Source of the DNA: Hyphococcus sp.
GTDB lineage: Bacteria > Pseudomonadota > Alphaproteobacteria > Caulobacterales > Parvularculaceae
DNA: 56,385 nt
Reading direction: 5' to 3'
NCBI GenBank assembly: GCA_021776415.1
Contig: JAJFFY010000043.1
Coordinates: forward strand, 1 to 56,385
The notes beneath the pieces were generated by a model. That model did no database searches and had not been told where the DNA came from. It saw only the letters and a program-made list of their open reading frames with translations. The first letter of the stretch is position 1, and each line of letters opens with the position of its first letter. The translations under genes were made by a program, and so were the position numbers. Of the stretch, positions 42,676 to 51,538 are shown piece by piece.

Positions 42676-43356
42676 TCAAGTTGGTTTTTCGCCATGATAA
42701 TCGCCCTCTGGGCGTTCATTGGCAAGGCGCGCGTCGAGGTAAGTTTCCGCCATGCTGAGAAAATCTTCCATGTGGCTTTCAAAGAAATGGTCAGCCCCCG
42801 GCGATACTGCAAATTCGACTTTGCGCCCCTTCTGGGTGCGCGTGCGTTCGACCATGCTCTTGGTTTCTTCCGGCACGCAGATCTTGTCGAGCTCGGCATG
42901 TATGATGAGCCCGGAAGACGGGCATGGCGCCAGAAACGAAAAGTCATAGAGATTTGCAGGCGTTGAACCACAGATGAAGCCAACGATTTCAGGCCGCCGC
43001 ATTAACAGCTGCATGGCAATCCACGATCCGAAGGAAAACCCGGCAACCCATGCGAAGGGCGCATTCGGGTTCAGCTGCTGCATGTAATCAAGGGCGGTCG
43101 CCGCATCGGCCAGCTCGCCCTGGCCCTGGTCATATTCGCCCTGGCTGCGGCCGACGCCCCGGAAATTGAAGCGCATGGTCGAAAAGCCCCGGCGCACGAA
43201 CATCTGATAGAGCTCGTAAGTTGCGCGATTATTCATCGAGCCGCCGAACATCGGATGGGGGTGGAGAACTAGCGCGACCGGCGGGTTGTCGCCTTTGCCC
43301 TTTTGGTAGCGGCCTTCAAGGCGCCCTTCCGGGCCGGCAAAAATGACTTCAGGCAT
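42676..43356 (-). CDS. Alpha/beta hydrolase
   Basis: 226-residue alpha/beta-hydrolase. The nucleophile elbow is GFSFGS near residue 118, the catalytic His is in GADHFF, and the oxyanion region is LHPHPMFGGSMNN, which resembles a known group of small YbgG/YtmA-like or dienelactone hydrolase-type proteins. Substrate unknown. It is divergent from iscR across 240 bp; an IscR-like half-site lies 48 bases upstream of its start, so it may share the regulation (inference). Confidence 0.85.
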   Translation of the reverse strand: MPEVIFAGPEGRLEGRYQKGKGDNPPVALVLHPHPMFGGSMNNRATYELYQMFVRRGFSTMRFNFRGVGRSQGEYDQGQGELADAATALDYMQQLNPNAPFAWVAGFSFGSWIAMQLLMRRPEIVGFICGSTPANLYDFSFLAPCPSSGLIIHAELDKICVPEETKSMVERTRTQKGRKVEFAVSPGADHFFESHMEDFLSMAETYLDARLANERPEGDYHGEKPT

Positions 43357-43403
43357 CGGCTTCCTTTTTGCCGCATCGATTGCGGTCGTCCATATCCATA
43401 CAA

Positions 43404-43413
43404 TTTAGTCGGC
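43404..43413. promoter_or_regulatory. Candidate IscR half-site near the hydrolase promoter
   Basis: TTTAGTCGGC matches the right arm (YAGTCRRS) of the IscR type 1 consensus; the left arm is not preserved. It lies 48 bases upstream of the minus-strand hydrolase start. Weak. Confidence 0.3.
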
Positions 43414-43470
43414 AAATAAGCGGAAACAAGAAAAAATCTAGCCATTTCGCCGATTATGATGGCGATAATG

Positions 43471-43499
43471 TTGACTAAATTAGTATGGTTTCTTATTTC
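43471..43499 (+). promoter_or_regulatory. Candidate iscR promoter
   Basis: TTGACT (43471-43476), 17-bp spacer, TATTTC (43494-43499). Transcription would begin near 43507, about 90 bases before the GTG. Confidence 0.5.
43473..43484. promoter_or_regulatory. Candidate IscR type 1 operator in the iscR promoter
   Basis: GACTAAATTAGT, with an exact inverted repeat ACTAA-A-TTAGT and ATA six bases before it, matches the core GACTRWWWYAGT of the E. coli type 1 consensus (the following C is A). It overlaps the -35 element TTGACT, as expected for autorepression by Fe-S IscR. Confidence 0.6.
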
Positions 43500-43596
43500 C
43501 TCTAGTGAAGGGCCGACGGGCGGGCGCGTATAACATGTTTTCGCCGCTACGCCAGCATGTGTGCGGTGCAAATTACCTGCGTCAAAAGGATTTGAT

Positions 43597-44067
43597 GTGA
43601 AACTCAACACCAAGGGCAGATATGCAGTTTCGGCGATGGCTGATCTTGCGGCTATGGGAAGTGGGACCCCGGTGGCGCTATCGGATGTGGCGTTACGCCA
43701 GGGGATCTCGCTATCCTATCTGGAGCAGCTATTTGCAAAGCTGAAACGGTCCGGGCTGGTTGAGAGTGCGCGCGGCGCCGCGGGCGGCTATTGGCTGGTC
43801 AACGCCCCGGCCGATATTCGCGTCGCTGATATCATTGCCGCCGTTGACGAGGAAATTAAAACCACCGCATGCGCCGGCGGATCGGTGCTTGGCTGTCAGG
43901 GCACGACGACGCGATGTCTGACCCATGATTTGTGGGATGAGTTGGGCCGCCAGATTGAGATATTTCTAAATGCCGTCAGCCTCGAAGACATTTTACAAAA
44001 GCGCGTCCTGGGCATGGCGGCGGTGAATGCGCCAAATGACCAGACCTATAAAGGAGCGGCGGAGTGA
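43597..44067 (+). CDS. iscR: Rrf2 family regulator IscR
   Basis: 156-residue Rrf2 regulator. It opens MKLNTKGRYAVSAMADLA with a winged helix-turn-helix (ALSDVALRQGISLSYLEQLF) and has the Fe-S ligands C92, C100, C107 and H110 in ACAGGSVLGCQGTTTRCLTH, like IscR but with wider cysteine spacing than E. coli (seven and six residues between cysteines rather than five and five). It likely senses Fe-S status and represses the suf operon. Start is GTG at 43597 with AAGGA six bases upstream, rather than the first in-frame ATG at 43561. An IscR-type box lies in its promoter. Confidence 0.93.
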   Translation: MKLNTKGRYAVSAMADLAAMGSGTPVALSDVALRQGISLSYLEQLFAKLKRSGLVESARGAAGGYWLVNAPADIRVADIIAAVDEEIKTTACAGGSVLGCQGTTTRCLTHDLWDELGRQIEIFLNAVSLEDILQKRVLGMAAVNAPNDQTYKGAAE

Positions 44068-44174
44068 CGCGGCACTATATTGATCATAATGCGCCCGTGC
44101 GCGAAGGCGCACAAACAAAAGCCGGTCGCCCATCGGCGTTTCGTTACTTGGATGTAGGCGGGGCCATAAGGTGA
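44064..44174 (+). pseudogene. Remnant or micro-ORF resembling cysteine desulfurase N-terminus
   Basis: A GTG at 44064, with AAGGAG seven bases upstream, opens a 36-codon frame: (M)TRHYIDHNAPVREGAQTK and onward. Its first 13 residues mirror the start of the next gene, MRHYLDHNATSPVRPE; over the first 30 nucleotides 23 match, with most differences synonymous. After PVREG the similarity ends and the frame closes with TGA that overlaps the next start (GGTGATG). The pattern suggests a former paralogous desulfurase deleted down to its N-terminus, or an upstream leader that couples translation. Its start overlaps the iscR stop. Confidence 0.6.
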
Positions 44175-45310
44175 TGCGTCATTATCTCGACCATAACGCG
44201 ACCTCGCCGGTGCGGCCTGAAGTTATTGATGCTGTGGCGGCGGCGATGGCGGCGGATGGCAATGCTTTGTCCGTACACGAAGAAGGCAGGCGCGCCCACA
44301 AAATTGTTGAAGATGCGCGTGAACAGGTGCGGCGTCTTGTTAATGCGCCGGTCAACGGCGTTGTGTTTACCAGCTCCGGCACAGAATCTATTCACTATGT
44401 GTTGCATGGCGCCGTCGCCGCGCACAAAATTCAACGCATCTTTATCAGTGCGATTGAGCATCCGGCGGTTGCGGCGAATGCGGCGACCACGGGCGCGGAG
44501 ATTGAGGCCATCCCCGTCAATAGCGCCGGCGTCGTCGATCTGGACCAGTTTCGCGAGCAGTTGCGCGACTACAGAGAAAATAATAGCGGGGCGTTTTTGG
44601 TTTGTCTGATGTTCGCAAATAATGAGACCGGGGCGATCCAGCCGGTGGCGGGAGCGGCGGCGATCACCCATGAATTTGGCGGGCTGTTGTTTTCTGACGC
44701 AGCGCAGGCGGTGGGCAAGATACCGGTCAATTTCGTCATGTCGGGCGCCGATATTCTCAGCTTTACCGGTCATAAATTTGGCGGGCCTCTCGGCGTTGGC
44801 GCGGTCGTCGCCGGGCCCAACCTGGCGTTGGAGCCGGTCTTGCGCGGCGGCGGTCAGGAGATGAACCGTCGCGCCAGCACCACCAACACGCCGGGGCTCG
44901 CAGGCCTCGGCAAGGCTTGTGAGCTGGCGCGTGAAAGCCTGGCGCGTGCTGATGAGATCGCGCGCCTGCGTAATGAGATGCAGGCGGCGGTGCTGCATGC
45001 GGGCGCGAAAGTCTGGAGTACGGAGGCCGAACGTCTGCCGGGCACGCTATGTCTCAGCGCCCCAGGATTTTCCGGCGCGACGCAGCTGATGAATATGGAT
45101 CTGGCCGGCATTGCGGTCTCCGCCGGCTCGGCCTGTTCCTCCGGCAAGTCAAAGCCAAGCCACGTGCTGACCGCGATGGGCGCCAGCGACGAAGAAGCAA
45201 CGACCTCAATTCGCGTGTCGCTGGGATGGAATTCGACAGATGCCGATGCGGGTGCATTTATCCGCGAGTGGCCCGCAGCTTACCAGCGCATCAAAGCGAG
45301 GGCGGCGTGA
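44171..45310 (+). CDS. Cysteine desulfurase, NifS/IscS class
   Basis: 379-residue PLP enzyme releasing sulfur from cysteine as enzyme persulfide. Counting from the GTG, PLP lysine K202 is in SFTGHKFGGPLGVG and catalytic C322 in AVSAGSACSSGKSKPS, the long-loop class I pattern. Start is GTG at 44171 or the next codon ATG at 44174. It sits between iscR and sufB together with a true sufS downstream, so the operon encodes two desulfurases of different classes. Which donates to SufB-SufC-SufD cannot be told from sequence. Confidence 0.95.
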   Translation: MMRHYLDHNATSPVRPEVIDAVAAAMAADGNALSVHEEGRRAHKIVEDAREQVRRLVNAPVNGVVFTSSGTESIHYVLHGAVAAHKIQRIFISAIEHPAVAANAATTGAEIEAIPVNSAGVVDLDQFREQLRDYRENNSGAFLVCLMFANNETGAIQPVAGAAAITHEFGGLLFSDAAQAVGKIPVNFVMSGADILSFTGHKFGGPLGVGAVVAGPNLALEPVLRGGGQEMNRRASTTNTPGLAGLGKACELARESLARADEIARLRNEMQAAVLHAGAKVWSTEAERLPGTLCLSAPGFSGATQLMNMDLAGIAVSAGSACSSGKSKPSHVLTAMGASDEEATTSIRVSLGWNSTDADAGAFIREWPAAYQRIKARAA

Positions 45311-45315
45311 TTAAC

Positions 45316-45624
45316 ATGAAGTTACTCTACAAACTCTACCACGGTCCGCTTGTTATTATTTTGATGTGTGTTGTCGGTTTTTCCGCTTTTTGTACGTATC
45401 AGTACTTTACAGTGTCGGCGAGAAGTTTTTGGTTTTCTGTTTTGTTCTTGTCATATGCCCTGATCTACGGAGCGTTTAATTTCTTTGGAGATGAGCGTGC
45501 TTTGATCAACCGCCTTTCTAAGTATGAACAATTATCGCTCAAAGAAATTGCTGAACTTTCATGGAAAAAGAGACGAGAATTAGACACTCTAATCAAGCGT
45601 AAGTGGGATACCACGAATGTCTGA
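45316..45624 (+). CDS. Orphan small membrane protein inside the suf operon
   Basis: 102-residue protein I do not recognise. Two adjacent hydrophobic segments ([19 protein letters not shown] and [20 protein letters not shown]) are followed by a charged helical tail ([20 protein letters not shown], ending in KRKWDTTNV). GC is about 40% by my count, well below flanking genes (around 55-60%), suggesting a recent arrival or relaxed selection. The ATG at 45316 has only a weak SD; an in-frame GTG at 45307 overlaps the desulfurase stop. Its stop overlaps the sufB ATG by eight bases, so translation is probably coupled to sufB. Confidence 0.75.
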   Translation: MKLLYKLYHGPLVIILMCVVGFSAFCTYQYFTVSARSFWFSVLFLSYALIYGAFNFFGDERALINRLSKYEQLSLKEIAELSWKKRRELDTLIKRKWDTTNV

Positions 45625-47155
45625 AGTTAAAGACACCATCAGTAAACAAACTGTCGAGATGGCCAAGTCGCTCGAGACCTATAAATATGGCTTCACGACG
45701 GATATTAAATCCGCCAAGCCGCCAAAGGGTCTGAACGAGGACACGGTGCGGTATATTTCCGCCAAGAAAGAAGAGCCGAGCTGGTTGCTGGAATGGCGCC
45801 TTGAAGCGTTTCGCCGCTGGCTGACCATGGAAGAGCCGACATGGGCGATGGTTGACTATCCGCACATCGATTATCAGGACGCTTATTATTATTCCGAGCC
45901 TGCGAGCGGCGCGAAATATGAATCGATTGATGATGTACCGCCGGAAATTCTCGCCGATTTCGAAAAGCTCGGCATCCCGTTAAGGGAAGCGGAAGTTCTT
46001 CTCGGTGTGAAGGGTGCGGCGGGATCGGCGGCGGAGGCGCGCATTGCCGAGGCTTCAAGCGCGGATGGCGGCGGACGCAAAGTCGCTGTTGATGCTGTGT
46101 TTGACAGTGTTTCCGTCGCGACGACGTTCAAGAACGAGCTTGCCAAATCCGGCGTCATCTTTATGTCGTTTTCCGAAGCGGTGCGCGAACATCCAGACCT
46201 TGTGCGGAAATATCTCGGCACGGTGGTGCCAACCTCAGACAATTATTTTGCGACGCTCAACTCGGCGGTCTTTTCCGACGGTACGTTTGTCTATGTGCCC
46301 GAAGGTGTTAGGTGTCCGATGGAGCTGTCGACCTATTTTCGGATTAATGAAGCCAATACCGGCCAATTCGAGCGCACGCTGATTATTGCCGCGCCAGGCT
46401 CATACGTATCCTATCTTGAAGGCTGCACCGCGCCGATGCGCGACGAAAACCAGCTTCATGCCGCCGTCGTTGAGTTGATTATAGAAGACGATGCCGAGAT
46501 TAAATATTCAACGGTGCAAAACTGGTATCCCGGCGACAAGGACGGCAAGGGCGGCATTTATAATTTCGTCACCAAACGGGCGGACTGTCGCGGTGTGAAC
46601 GCCAAGGTGTCGTGGACCCAGGTCGAGACCGGCTCGGCGGTGACCTGGAAATACCCGTCCTGCATTTTGAAGGGCGACGGCAGCCAGGGCGAGTTTTACT
46701 CAATCGCCATCACCAATAACCATCAGCAGGCGGATACTGGCACCAAGATGATCCATCTTGGGAAAAACACGCGCTCGCGGATTATCTCCAAAGGCATATC
46801 AGCGGGTAAATCCAACTCGACCTATCGCGGGCTGGTTTCAGTGCATCGCAAGGCCGATAATGTGCGCAACTTCACGCAATGCGATTCGCTGCTGATCGGC
46901 AATGAATGCGGCGCCCATACGGTGCCCTATGTGGAGGCGAAGAACCCGTCGGCGATCCTTGAACATGAAGCCACCACCTCGCGTCTGTCCGAAGACCAGC
47001 TGTTTTATTGCCGCCAGCGCGGACTATCGGAAGAAGAAGCCGTCGCACTTCTGGTCAATGGTTTCTGTAAGGATGTTTTGCAAAAGCTACCCATGGAATT
47101 CGCGGTTGAGGCGCAAAAACTTGTTAGCGTTAGCCTGGAAGGGAGTGTGGGGTGA
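45617..47155 (+). CDS. sufB: Fe-S cluster assembly protein SufB
   Basis: 512-residue scaffold subunit of the SufBCD complex. Family hallmarks include the [19 protein letters not shown] stretch, [38 protein letters not shown] (here [19 protein letters not shown]), and the C-terminal [19 protein letters not shown] with Cys and the [21 protein letters not shown] ending. Complete. Its ATG overlaps the preceding orphan gene's stop and its own stop overlaps the following gene's GTG/ATG. Confidence 0.97.
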   Translation: MSEVKDTISKQTVEMAKSLETYKYGFTTDIKSAKPPKGLNEDTVRYISAKKEEPSWLLEWRLEAFRRWLTMEEPTWAMVDYPHIDYQDAYYYSEPASGAKYESIDDVPPEILADFEKLGIPLREAEVLLGVKGAAGSAAEARIAEASSADGGGRKVAVDAVFDSVSVATTFKNELAKSGVIFMSFSEAVREHPDLVRKYLGTVVPTSDNYFATLNSAVFSDGTFVYVPEGVRCPMELSTYFRINEANTGQFERTLIIAAPGSYVSYLEGCTAPMRDENQLHAAVVELIIEDDAEIKYSTVQNWYPGDKDGKGGIYNFVTKRADCRGVNAKVSWTQVETGSAVTWKYPSCILKGDGSQGEFYSIAITNNHQQADTGTKMIHLGKNTRSRIISKGISAGKSNSTYRGLVSVHRKADNVRNFTQCDSLLIGNECGAHTVPYVEAKNPSAILEHEATTSRLSEDQLFYCRQRGLSEEEAVALLVNGFCKDVLQKLPMEFAVEAQKLVSVSLEGSVG

Positions 47156-47448
47156 TGGCAATTCGAGAATTGACCTTTGACGACGTTGCTAGTGGTGACA
47201 TCAAAGATGATATCTCCATGATGGGAATTTACCTGTATCAGCAATACTCAAAAAGATTCGCGTTAGAAGATAATCCGAATGTTAACTTGGCCTCAGTGTT
47301 AATGAGTTTTCTCGTCGAGGCGCATAGAGCCGAACCCGGATCAACTGGCGAGTTGGTGAGTATGTTAGGTGATGCAGCCGATTGGTTGGAACGCGACCGG
47401 AAATGCATCGTGGAGCACAAACTAAAGGGCTGGGAAAGTTATAAATGA
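47152..47448 (+). CDS. Orphan small soluble protein inside the suf operon
   Basis: 98 residues from GTG 47152, or 97 from ATG 47155. I do not recognise it. It is acidic and predicted mainly helical: [19 protein letters not shown], then [18 protein letters not shown] and [18 protein letters not shown]. No signal peptide or transmembrane segment. GC about 45% by my count, lower than sufB and sufC. Its start overlaps the sufB stop and its TGA overlaps the ATG of the following cupin (ATGA), so all three are translationally coupled. Not a known Suf component. Confidence 0.7.
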   Translation: MMAIRELTFDDVASGDIKDDISMMGIYLYQQYSKRFALEDNPNVNLASVLMSFLVEAHRAEPGSTGELVSMLGDAADWLERDRKCIVEHKLKGWESYK

Positions 47449-47795
47449 TTATTGCTTTGCTTTTCACTCTGCAAGCTGCCTCTCTTCCCAACCCTCTCGA
47501 AGCAGGCTGGGAAGGCGAGAAGGTCTGCGAGCTCCTATTCGAAAATGAGCAGATGCGCACGTTGCGCTGTACATTCCCCCCGGGCGTCGGTCACGAGCGA
47601 CATTATCACCCGCCACATTGGGGCTACATTATCGAAGGCGGCGTCATGCAGATTGCTGACGCAACTGGCGCTCGCGAGCAACAAACGCCCGCGGGGGTTA
47701 CCTGGTGGTCAGACGGTGTTGAGTGGCATGAGGCTTTGAATATTGGCGATACGACGACGGTTTATGTGATTGTCGAGCCGAAGGGGTCGAAGTGA
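47445..47795 (+). CDS. Secreted small cupin
   Basis: 116-residue single-domain cupin. A short hydrophobic N-terminus ([21 protein letters not shown]) looks like a signal peptide. Cupin motif 1 is GHERHYHPPHWGYIIEGG, with clustered histidines (H45, H48, H50 approximately) and a later EWHEA supplying the fourth ligand. Metal-binding is likely. It sits between orphan 2 and the RidA-like lipoprotein; a role in Fe-S assembly is doubtful since it appears exported. The function is unknown. Confidence 0.75.
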   Translation: MIIALLFTLQAASLPNPLEAGWEGEKVCELLFENEQMRTLRCTFPPGVGHERHYHPPHWGYIIEGGVMQIADATGAREQQTPAGVTWWSDGVEWHEALNIGDTTTVYVIVEPKGSK

Positions 47796-47841
47796 ATATA
47801 CGCTGGCCAAATGTCATCGCCATCCGCAATAGGAGCATGAG

Positions 47842-48285
47842 TTGATAAGAAATATTTTCATAATGCTAACGGCATTCATGCTCGCCGCCTGTAGTGCGCA
47901 GCCCGATGAGCGAACATACGACCGCGATCCGTCGCTGCCGCAAGATCTGCCGTTCTCGTCAGCCGTTGTTATCGGCGATACGATTTATCTTTCCGGCGAG
48001 ATCGGTCGCGCGCCGGGAGGAACAACGATTGTTGAGGGTGGTGTTGGCGAGGAGACCGCGCAAATCTTTGAAAATTACAAAATCACCTTGGCGCGCCTCG
48101 ACAGCGATCTTTCCGACATCGTCAAATGCACGATCTTTCTCGACGATATGGAAAAGTTCGCAGAGATGAACGCCGCCTATGCGAAATTTTTCCCAGGCGA
48201 CAAGCCAGCGCGCTCAACCCTGGGCGCCGATGGGTTAGCAATTGGCGCGGTGATTGAAATCGAATGTTTGGCGATAAGGAAATAA
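47842..48285 (+). CDS. RidA family lipoprotein
   Basis: 147-residue predicted lipoprotein. The TTG at 47842 follows AGGAG by six bases. The signal peptide (M)IRNIFIMLTAFMLAAC has lipobox LAAC at C16. The mature part is a YjgF/YER057c/UK114 (RidA) domain: LPFSSAVVIGDTIYLSGEIG, KCTIFLDDMEKFAEMNAAYA, and the conserved Arg in KPARSTLG plus IEIECLA. RidA proteins deaminate reactive enamines or imines made by PLP enzymes, usually in the cytoplasm; a lipid-anchored, presumably periplasmic form is unusual. Located immediately upstream of sufC. Confidence 0.82.
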   Translation: MIRNIFIMLTAFMLAACSAQPDERTYDRDPSLPQDLPFSSAVVIGDTIYLSGEIGRAPGGTTIVEGGVGEETAQIFENYKITLARLDSDLSDIVKCTIFLDDMEKFAEMNAAYAKFFPGDKPARSTLGADGLAIGAVIEIECLAIRK

Positions 48286-48294
48286 TCAACAACA

Positions 48295-49041
48295 ATGCTA
48301 AAAATTGAAAACCTTCACACCACGGTTGGCGGCAATGAAATCCTCAAAGGGTTGAGCCTAGATGTGCCAGCGGGCGAAGTGCACGCGATTATGGGGCCGA
48401 ACGGGTCGGGCAAGTCGACGCTTTCCTATACGGTTGCCGGCCGCGACGGCTACGAGGCGACGGATGGCGCGGTCATGCTTGAGGGGACAAATATCTTGGG
48501 TCTCGCGCCGGATGCGCGTGCGGCAAAGGGCTTGTTCCTCTCGTTTCAGCATCCGATGGAAATTCCTGGCGTGCAGACCATGACATTCATCCGTACAGCG
48601 CTTAATGCCCAGCGCCGCTTGCGCGGGGAAGCGGATATGTCCGCCGCCGATTTCATCAGGCTGATCCGCGAGAAGGCGAAGCTTGTCGGGCTTGATGACG
48701 CCAAGTTGAAGCGCCCGTTCAATGTCGGCTTTTCCGGCGGCGAGAAAAAGCGCATGGAGATGTTGCAAATGGCAATCTTCGAGCCGCGCTTTGCGATTAT
48801 GGATGAAACCGATTCCGGCCTTGATATTGATGCGTTGAAAATGGTCGGCGAAGTTGTGAACGCCTTGCGCGGACCGGAACGCGGCTTTTTGATTATCACT
48901 CATTATCAGCGGCTGTTGCACTATATCAAACCGGACCGGGTGCATGTTCTGGCGGGCGGGCGGATCGTCAAATCCGGCGCGGCCGGGCTTGCGGCGGAGC
49001 TGGAAAAATCCGGCTACGAACAGTTTATTGAGGCGGCTTAA
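48295..49041 (+). CDS. sufC: Fe-S assembly ATPase SufC
   Basis: 248-residue ABC-type ATPase of the SufBCD complex. Walker A is GPNGSGKST near residue 39, the signature NVGFSGGEKKRMEMLQMA near 145, and Walker B IMDETDSGLDIDAL with the SufC-specific DSGLD. It drives conformational changes in SufB and SufD. Complete. Nine bases after the RidA-like gene; sufD follows without a gap. Confidence 0.97.
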   Translation: MLKIENLHTTVGGNEILKGLSLDVPAGEVHAIMGPNGSGKSTLSYTVAGRDGYEATDGAVMLEGTNILGLAPDARAAKGLFLSFQHPMEIPGVQTMTFIRTALNAQRRLRGEADMSAADFIRLIREKAKLVGLDDAKLKRPFNVGFSGGEKKRMEMLQMAIFEPRFAIMDETDSGLDIDALKMVGEVVNALRGPERGFLIITHYQRLLHYIKPDRVHVLAGGRIVKSGAAGLAAELEKSGYEQFIEAA

Positions 49042-50277
49042 GTGAGCCGATCTTTGTTCATTAATCCTACGGCGTTTGAGACTGATTTGCAGGCGGCGTT
49101 TGCAGCGTGCGCCAAGGCGAACGGCGTGCAGACCGCCGCTTTTGAGCGCTTTGCAAAGCAGGGCATCCCAAATCGTCGCGTTGAAGGGTGGAAATGGTCC
49201 GATTTTCACGGCGCGTTGCGAGGCCTTTCCCCCGCAAATGACGCTGAGGCGCAGGCCGATATTGCGCCATCAGACTTTGCCGCGCTCAACCCGCTGGAAT
49301 TTCGGATCATCGATGGACGGATTGAATTACCGCAAGGCGAGCTGCCCGACGGGATGCGCTACGACGTTGTCGATCCAGTAGCGACCATCCCTGAATTGGA
49401 GCACCACGCAATTGCAACCTTGAATGTTGCCATGACACGCAAGGCGCTCGGCATTGAGATTGGCGAAGATGCCCCGGACCGCCCGATTCTGATACGCCAT
49501 ATTAATACCAATGCGGCGTCCACCTTTACGCAGACCATGATGCGGGTCTCGGTGAATGCGCGCGCAAGACTGATTGAAACCTATGAAGGCGAGGGGATCG
49601 GGCTTTATTCTCACCTCTTCCATATGGTTGTGCGCGACGGCGCCAAATTTGACCGCACCGTGGTTCATGAGACCGGCGCCGGTCAGGTTGTAAACACAGT
49701 TTGCGCCGCGAAAGTTGATGCTGATGCATCGTTCAAACAAACCAGCCTGTCCATGGGATCGCGTCTGGCGCGCCACGAAACGCTGGTGCATCTTTGGGCG
49801 CCGGGCGGCTCGGCGGAAATTTATTCCTTAGCCCTACTTAGGGCGGAGCGCCATTCCGATTTTACAACCCATGTCGTCCACAAGGCGCCCCATTGCAGGA
49901 CCCGCCAAATTCACAAAGGGGTCGCTCGCGACCGGGGGCGCAATGTTTTCCAGGGCAAGTTTGAAGTTGAGCGAGAGGCGCAACAGACCGACGCGAAAAT
50001 GACCGCGAATGCGCTTTTGCTATCGAATACGGCAGAGGCAAACCACAAGCCGGAGCTGGAAATATACGCCGATGACGTCGAATGCGCCCATGGCTCGACC
50101 TGCGGCGCGCTGGATGAGGACGCTTTGTTCTATTTGCGCCAACGCGGGCTCAATGAGGCTGCTGCACGCGCGCTTCTGGTTGAGGCGTTTGTGGGCGAGG
50201 TGATTGACGGCATAGACGACGATCGCTTGGGCGACATTTTCCGCGCTAGCGTCGCCGACTGGTTGGTGTGCGAATGA
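49042..50277 (+). CDS. sufD: Fe-S cluster assembly protein SufD
   Basis: 411-residue SufB paralogue and partner. Start is GTG at 49042, right after the sufC stop (TAAGTGAGC). The C-terminal core is typical: HKGVARDRGRNVFQGKFEVER, TEANHKPELEIYADDVECAHGSTCGALDEDALFYLRQRGL and the final EAFVGEVID. The first 90 residues are divergent, as usual for SufD. It lies between sufC and sufS; the stop overlaps sufS (ATGA). Confidence 0.95.
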   Translation: MSRSLFINPTAFETDLQAAFAACAKANGVQTAAFERFAKQGIPNRRVEGWKWSDFHGALRGLSPANDAEAQADIAPSDFAALNPLEFRIIDGRIELPQGELPDGMRYDVVDPVATIPELEHHAIATLNVAMTRKALGIEIGEDAPDRPILIRHINTNAASTFTQTMMRVSVNARARLIETYEGEGIGLYSHLFHMVVRDGAKFDRTVVHETGAGQVVNTVCAAKVDADASFKQTSLSMGSRLARHETLVHLWAPGGSAEIYSLALLRAERHSDFTTHVVHKAPHCRTRQIHKGVARDRGRNVFQGKFEVEREAQQTDAKMTANALLLSNTAEANHKPELEIYADDVECAHGSTCGALDEDALFYLRQRGLNEAAARALLVEAFVGEVIDGIDDDRLGDIFRASVADWLVCE

Positions 50278-51530
50278 GTGATGGTTCTATGATAAATGAG
50301 CTGGATATAGCCGTCCTGCGCGAGGAATTTCCAATTCTGGGGCGCAAGGCTTATGGCAAGCCGCTGGTCTATCTTGACAGCGCCGCTTCGGCGCAGAAGC
50401 CGCGTGCGGTGATCGATGCGATGAGCCATGCGATGGAGTATTCCTACGCGAATGTGCATCGCGGTTTGCATCTTCTCTCTAATGAAACAACCACTGCCTT
50501 CGAGGATGCACGCAAGAGCGTTGCGGCGTTCATCAATGCGGGCTCGCCAAACGAGATTATCTTCACCTCCGGCGGCACTGATGCGTTCAATCTTGTTTCC
50601 TATGCGATGGGCGCCAATGTAGGTGGAAGAGGGGAAATAGGCGAGGGCGATGAAATCATCCTGTCCCTGGCCGAGCATCATTCCAATATCGTCCCCTGGC
50701 ATCTTTTGCGCGAGCGCAAGGGCGTGGTGCTTAAATGGCTTGATATTTCAGATGATGGCGAGATTGATCTGCAGGCCTATCGCGCTTTGTTTACTGCGCG
50801 CACCAAACTTGTCGCCGTCACCCATATGTCGAATGTTTTGGGCGCGCTCACGCCGGCAAAGCAACTGGCGTTAATCGCGCATGAGCATGGCGCCAAAATC
50901 CTTTTTGACGGCTGCCAGGCAGGGGTCCACGGCCGGGTTGATGTGCGCGAGATTGATTGCGATTTTTATGTGATGACCGGTCACAAGCTTTACGGCCCAA
51001 CCGGCATCGGCGTTCTTTATGGCAAAAAGTCCGTACTCGCATCATTACCGCCATTTAAAGGCGGCGGCGAGATGATCGATATGGTGACGACCGAGGTCGT
51101 GACCTATAATGACCCGCCGCACCGGTTTGAAGCGGGCACGCCGCCGATCCTGGAGGCGATTGGCCTTGGCGCGGCGCTGCAATGGATGAGCGCCAAGGGC
51201 GTTGATGCAATTGCCGCCCATGAGGCGCGGCTTAAGGACCATGTGCTCGAAGAATTGGCGAAACTAAATTTCGTGCGGGTCTACGGCCGGGCGCCGGGCA
51301 AGGCGCCGATCATCGCCTTTACGGTTGAGGGCGCCCATCCGCATGATGTCTCGGCGATCCTTGATCGCACCGGCGTTGCTGTGCGCGCGGGACATCATTG
51401 CGCCCAACCACTGATGAAGCGCCTCGCCGTGACGGCGACATCGCGCGCATCGTTTGCAGCCTACAACACCCATGGAGATGTTGAGGCGCTAATAGCAGGA
51501 TTGAAGAAAACCCATGAAATGCTTAGCTGA
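50274..51530 (+). CDS. sufS: Cysteine desulfurase SufS
   Basis: 418-residue class II PLP desulfurase. It begins REEFPILGRKAYGKPLVYLDSAASAQKPRAV, with the PLP lysine in VMTGHKLYGPTGIGVLYG and catalytic Cys in VRAGHHCAQPLMKR. Typical of SufS, which needs SufE or SufU as sulfur acceptor; neither is present in the window. ATG at 50274 overlaps the sufD stop by four bases. This is the second desulfurase of the operon. Confidence 0.96.
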   Translation: MSDGSMINELDIAVLREEFPILGRKAYGKPLVYLDSAASAQKPRAVIDAMSHAMEYSYANVHRGLHLLSNETTTAFEDARKSVAAFINAGSPNEIIFTSGGTDAFNLVSYAMGANVGGRGEIGEGDEIILSLAEHHSNIVPWHLLRERKGVVLKWLDISDDGEIDLQAYRALFTARTKLVAVTHMSNVLGALTPAKQLALIAHEHGAKILFDGCQAGVHGRVDVREIDCDFYVMTGHKLYGPTGIGVLYGKKSVLASLPPFKGGGEMIDMVTTEVVTYNDPPHRFEAGTPPILEAIGLGAALQWMSAKGVDAIAAHEARLKDHVLEELAKLNFVRVYGRAPGKAPIIAFTVEGAHPHDVSAILDRTGVAVRAGHHCAQPLMKRLAVTATSRASFAAYNTHGDVEALIAGLKKTHEMLS

Positions 51531-51538
51531 GTGAGAAA

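Noticed and set aside
44144..44998. Minus-strand open frame opposite the cysteine desulfurase
   Set aside because: Shadow of a strongly supported PLP enzyme; composition is typical of antisense GC-rich DNA.
45049..45315. Upstream extension of the orphan membrane protein into the desulfurase gene
   Set aside because: The extension lies in the wrong frame within the intact cysteine desulfurase; the protein begins at 45316 or 45307.
48358..49209. Minus-strand open frame opposite sufC and the start of sufD
   Set aside because: Antisense to an ABC ATPase with intact motifs; no own similarity.
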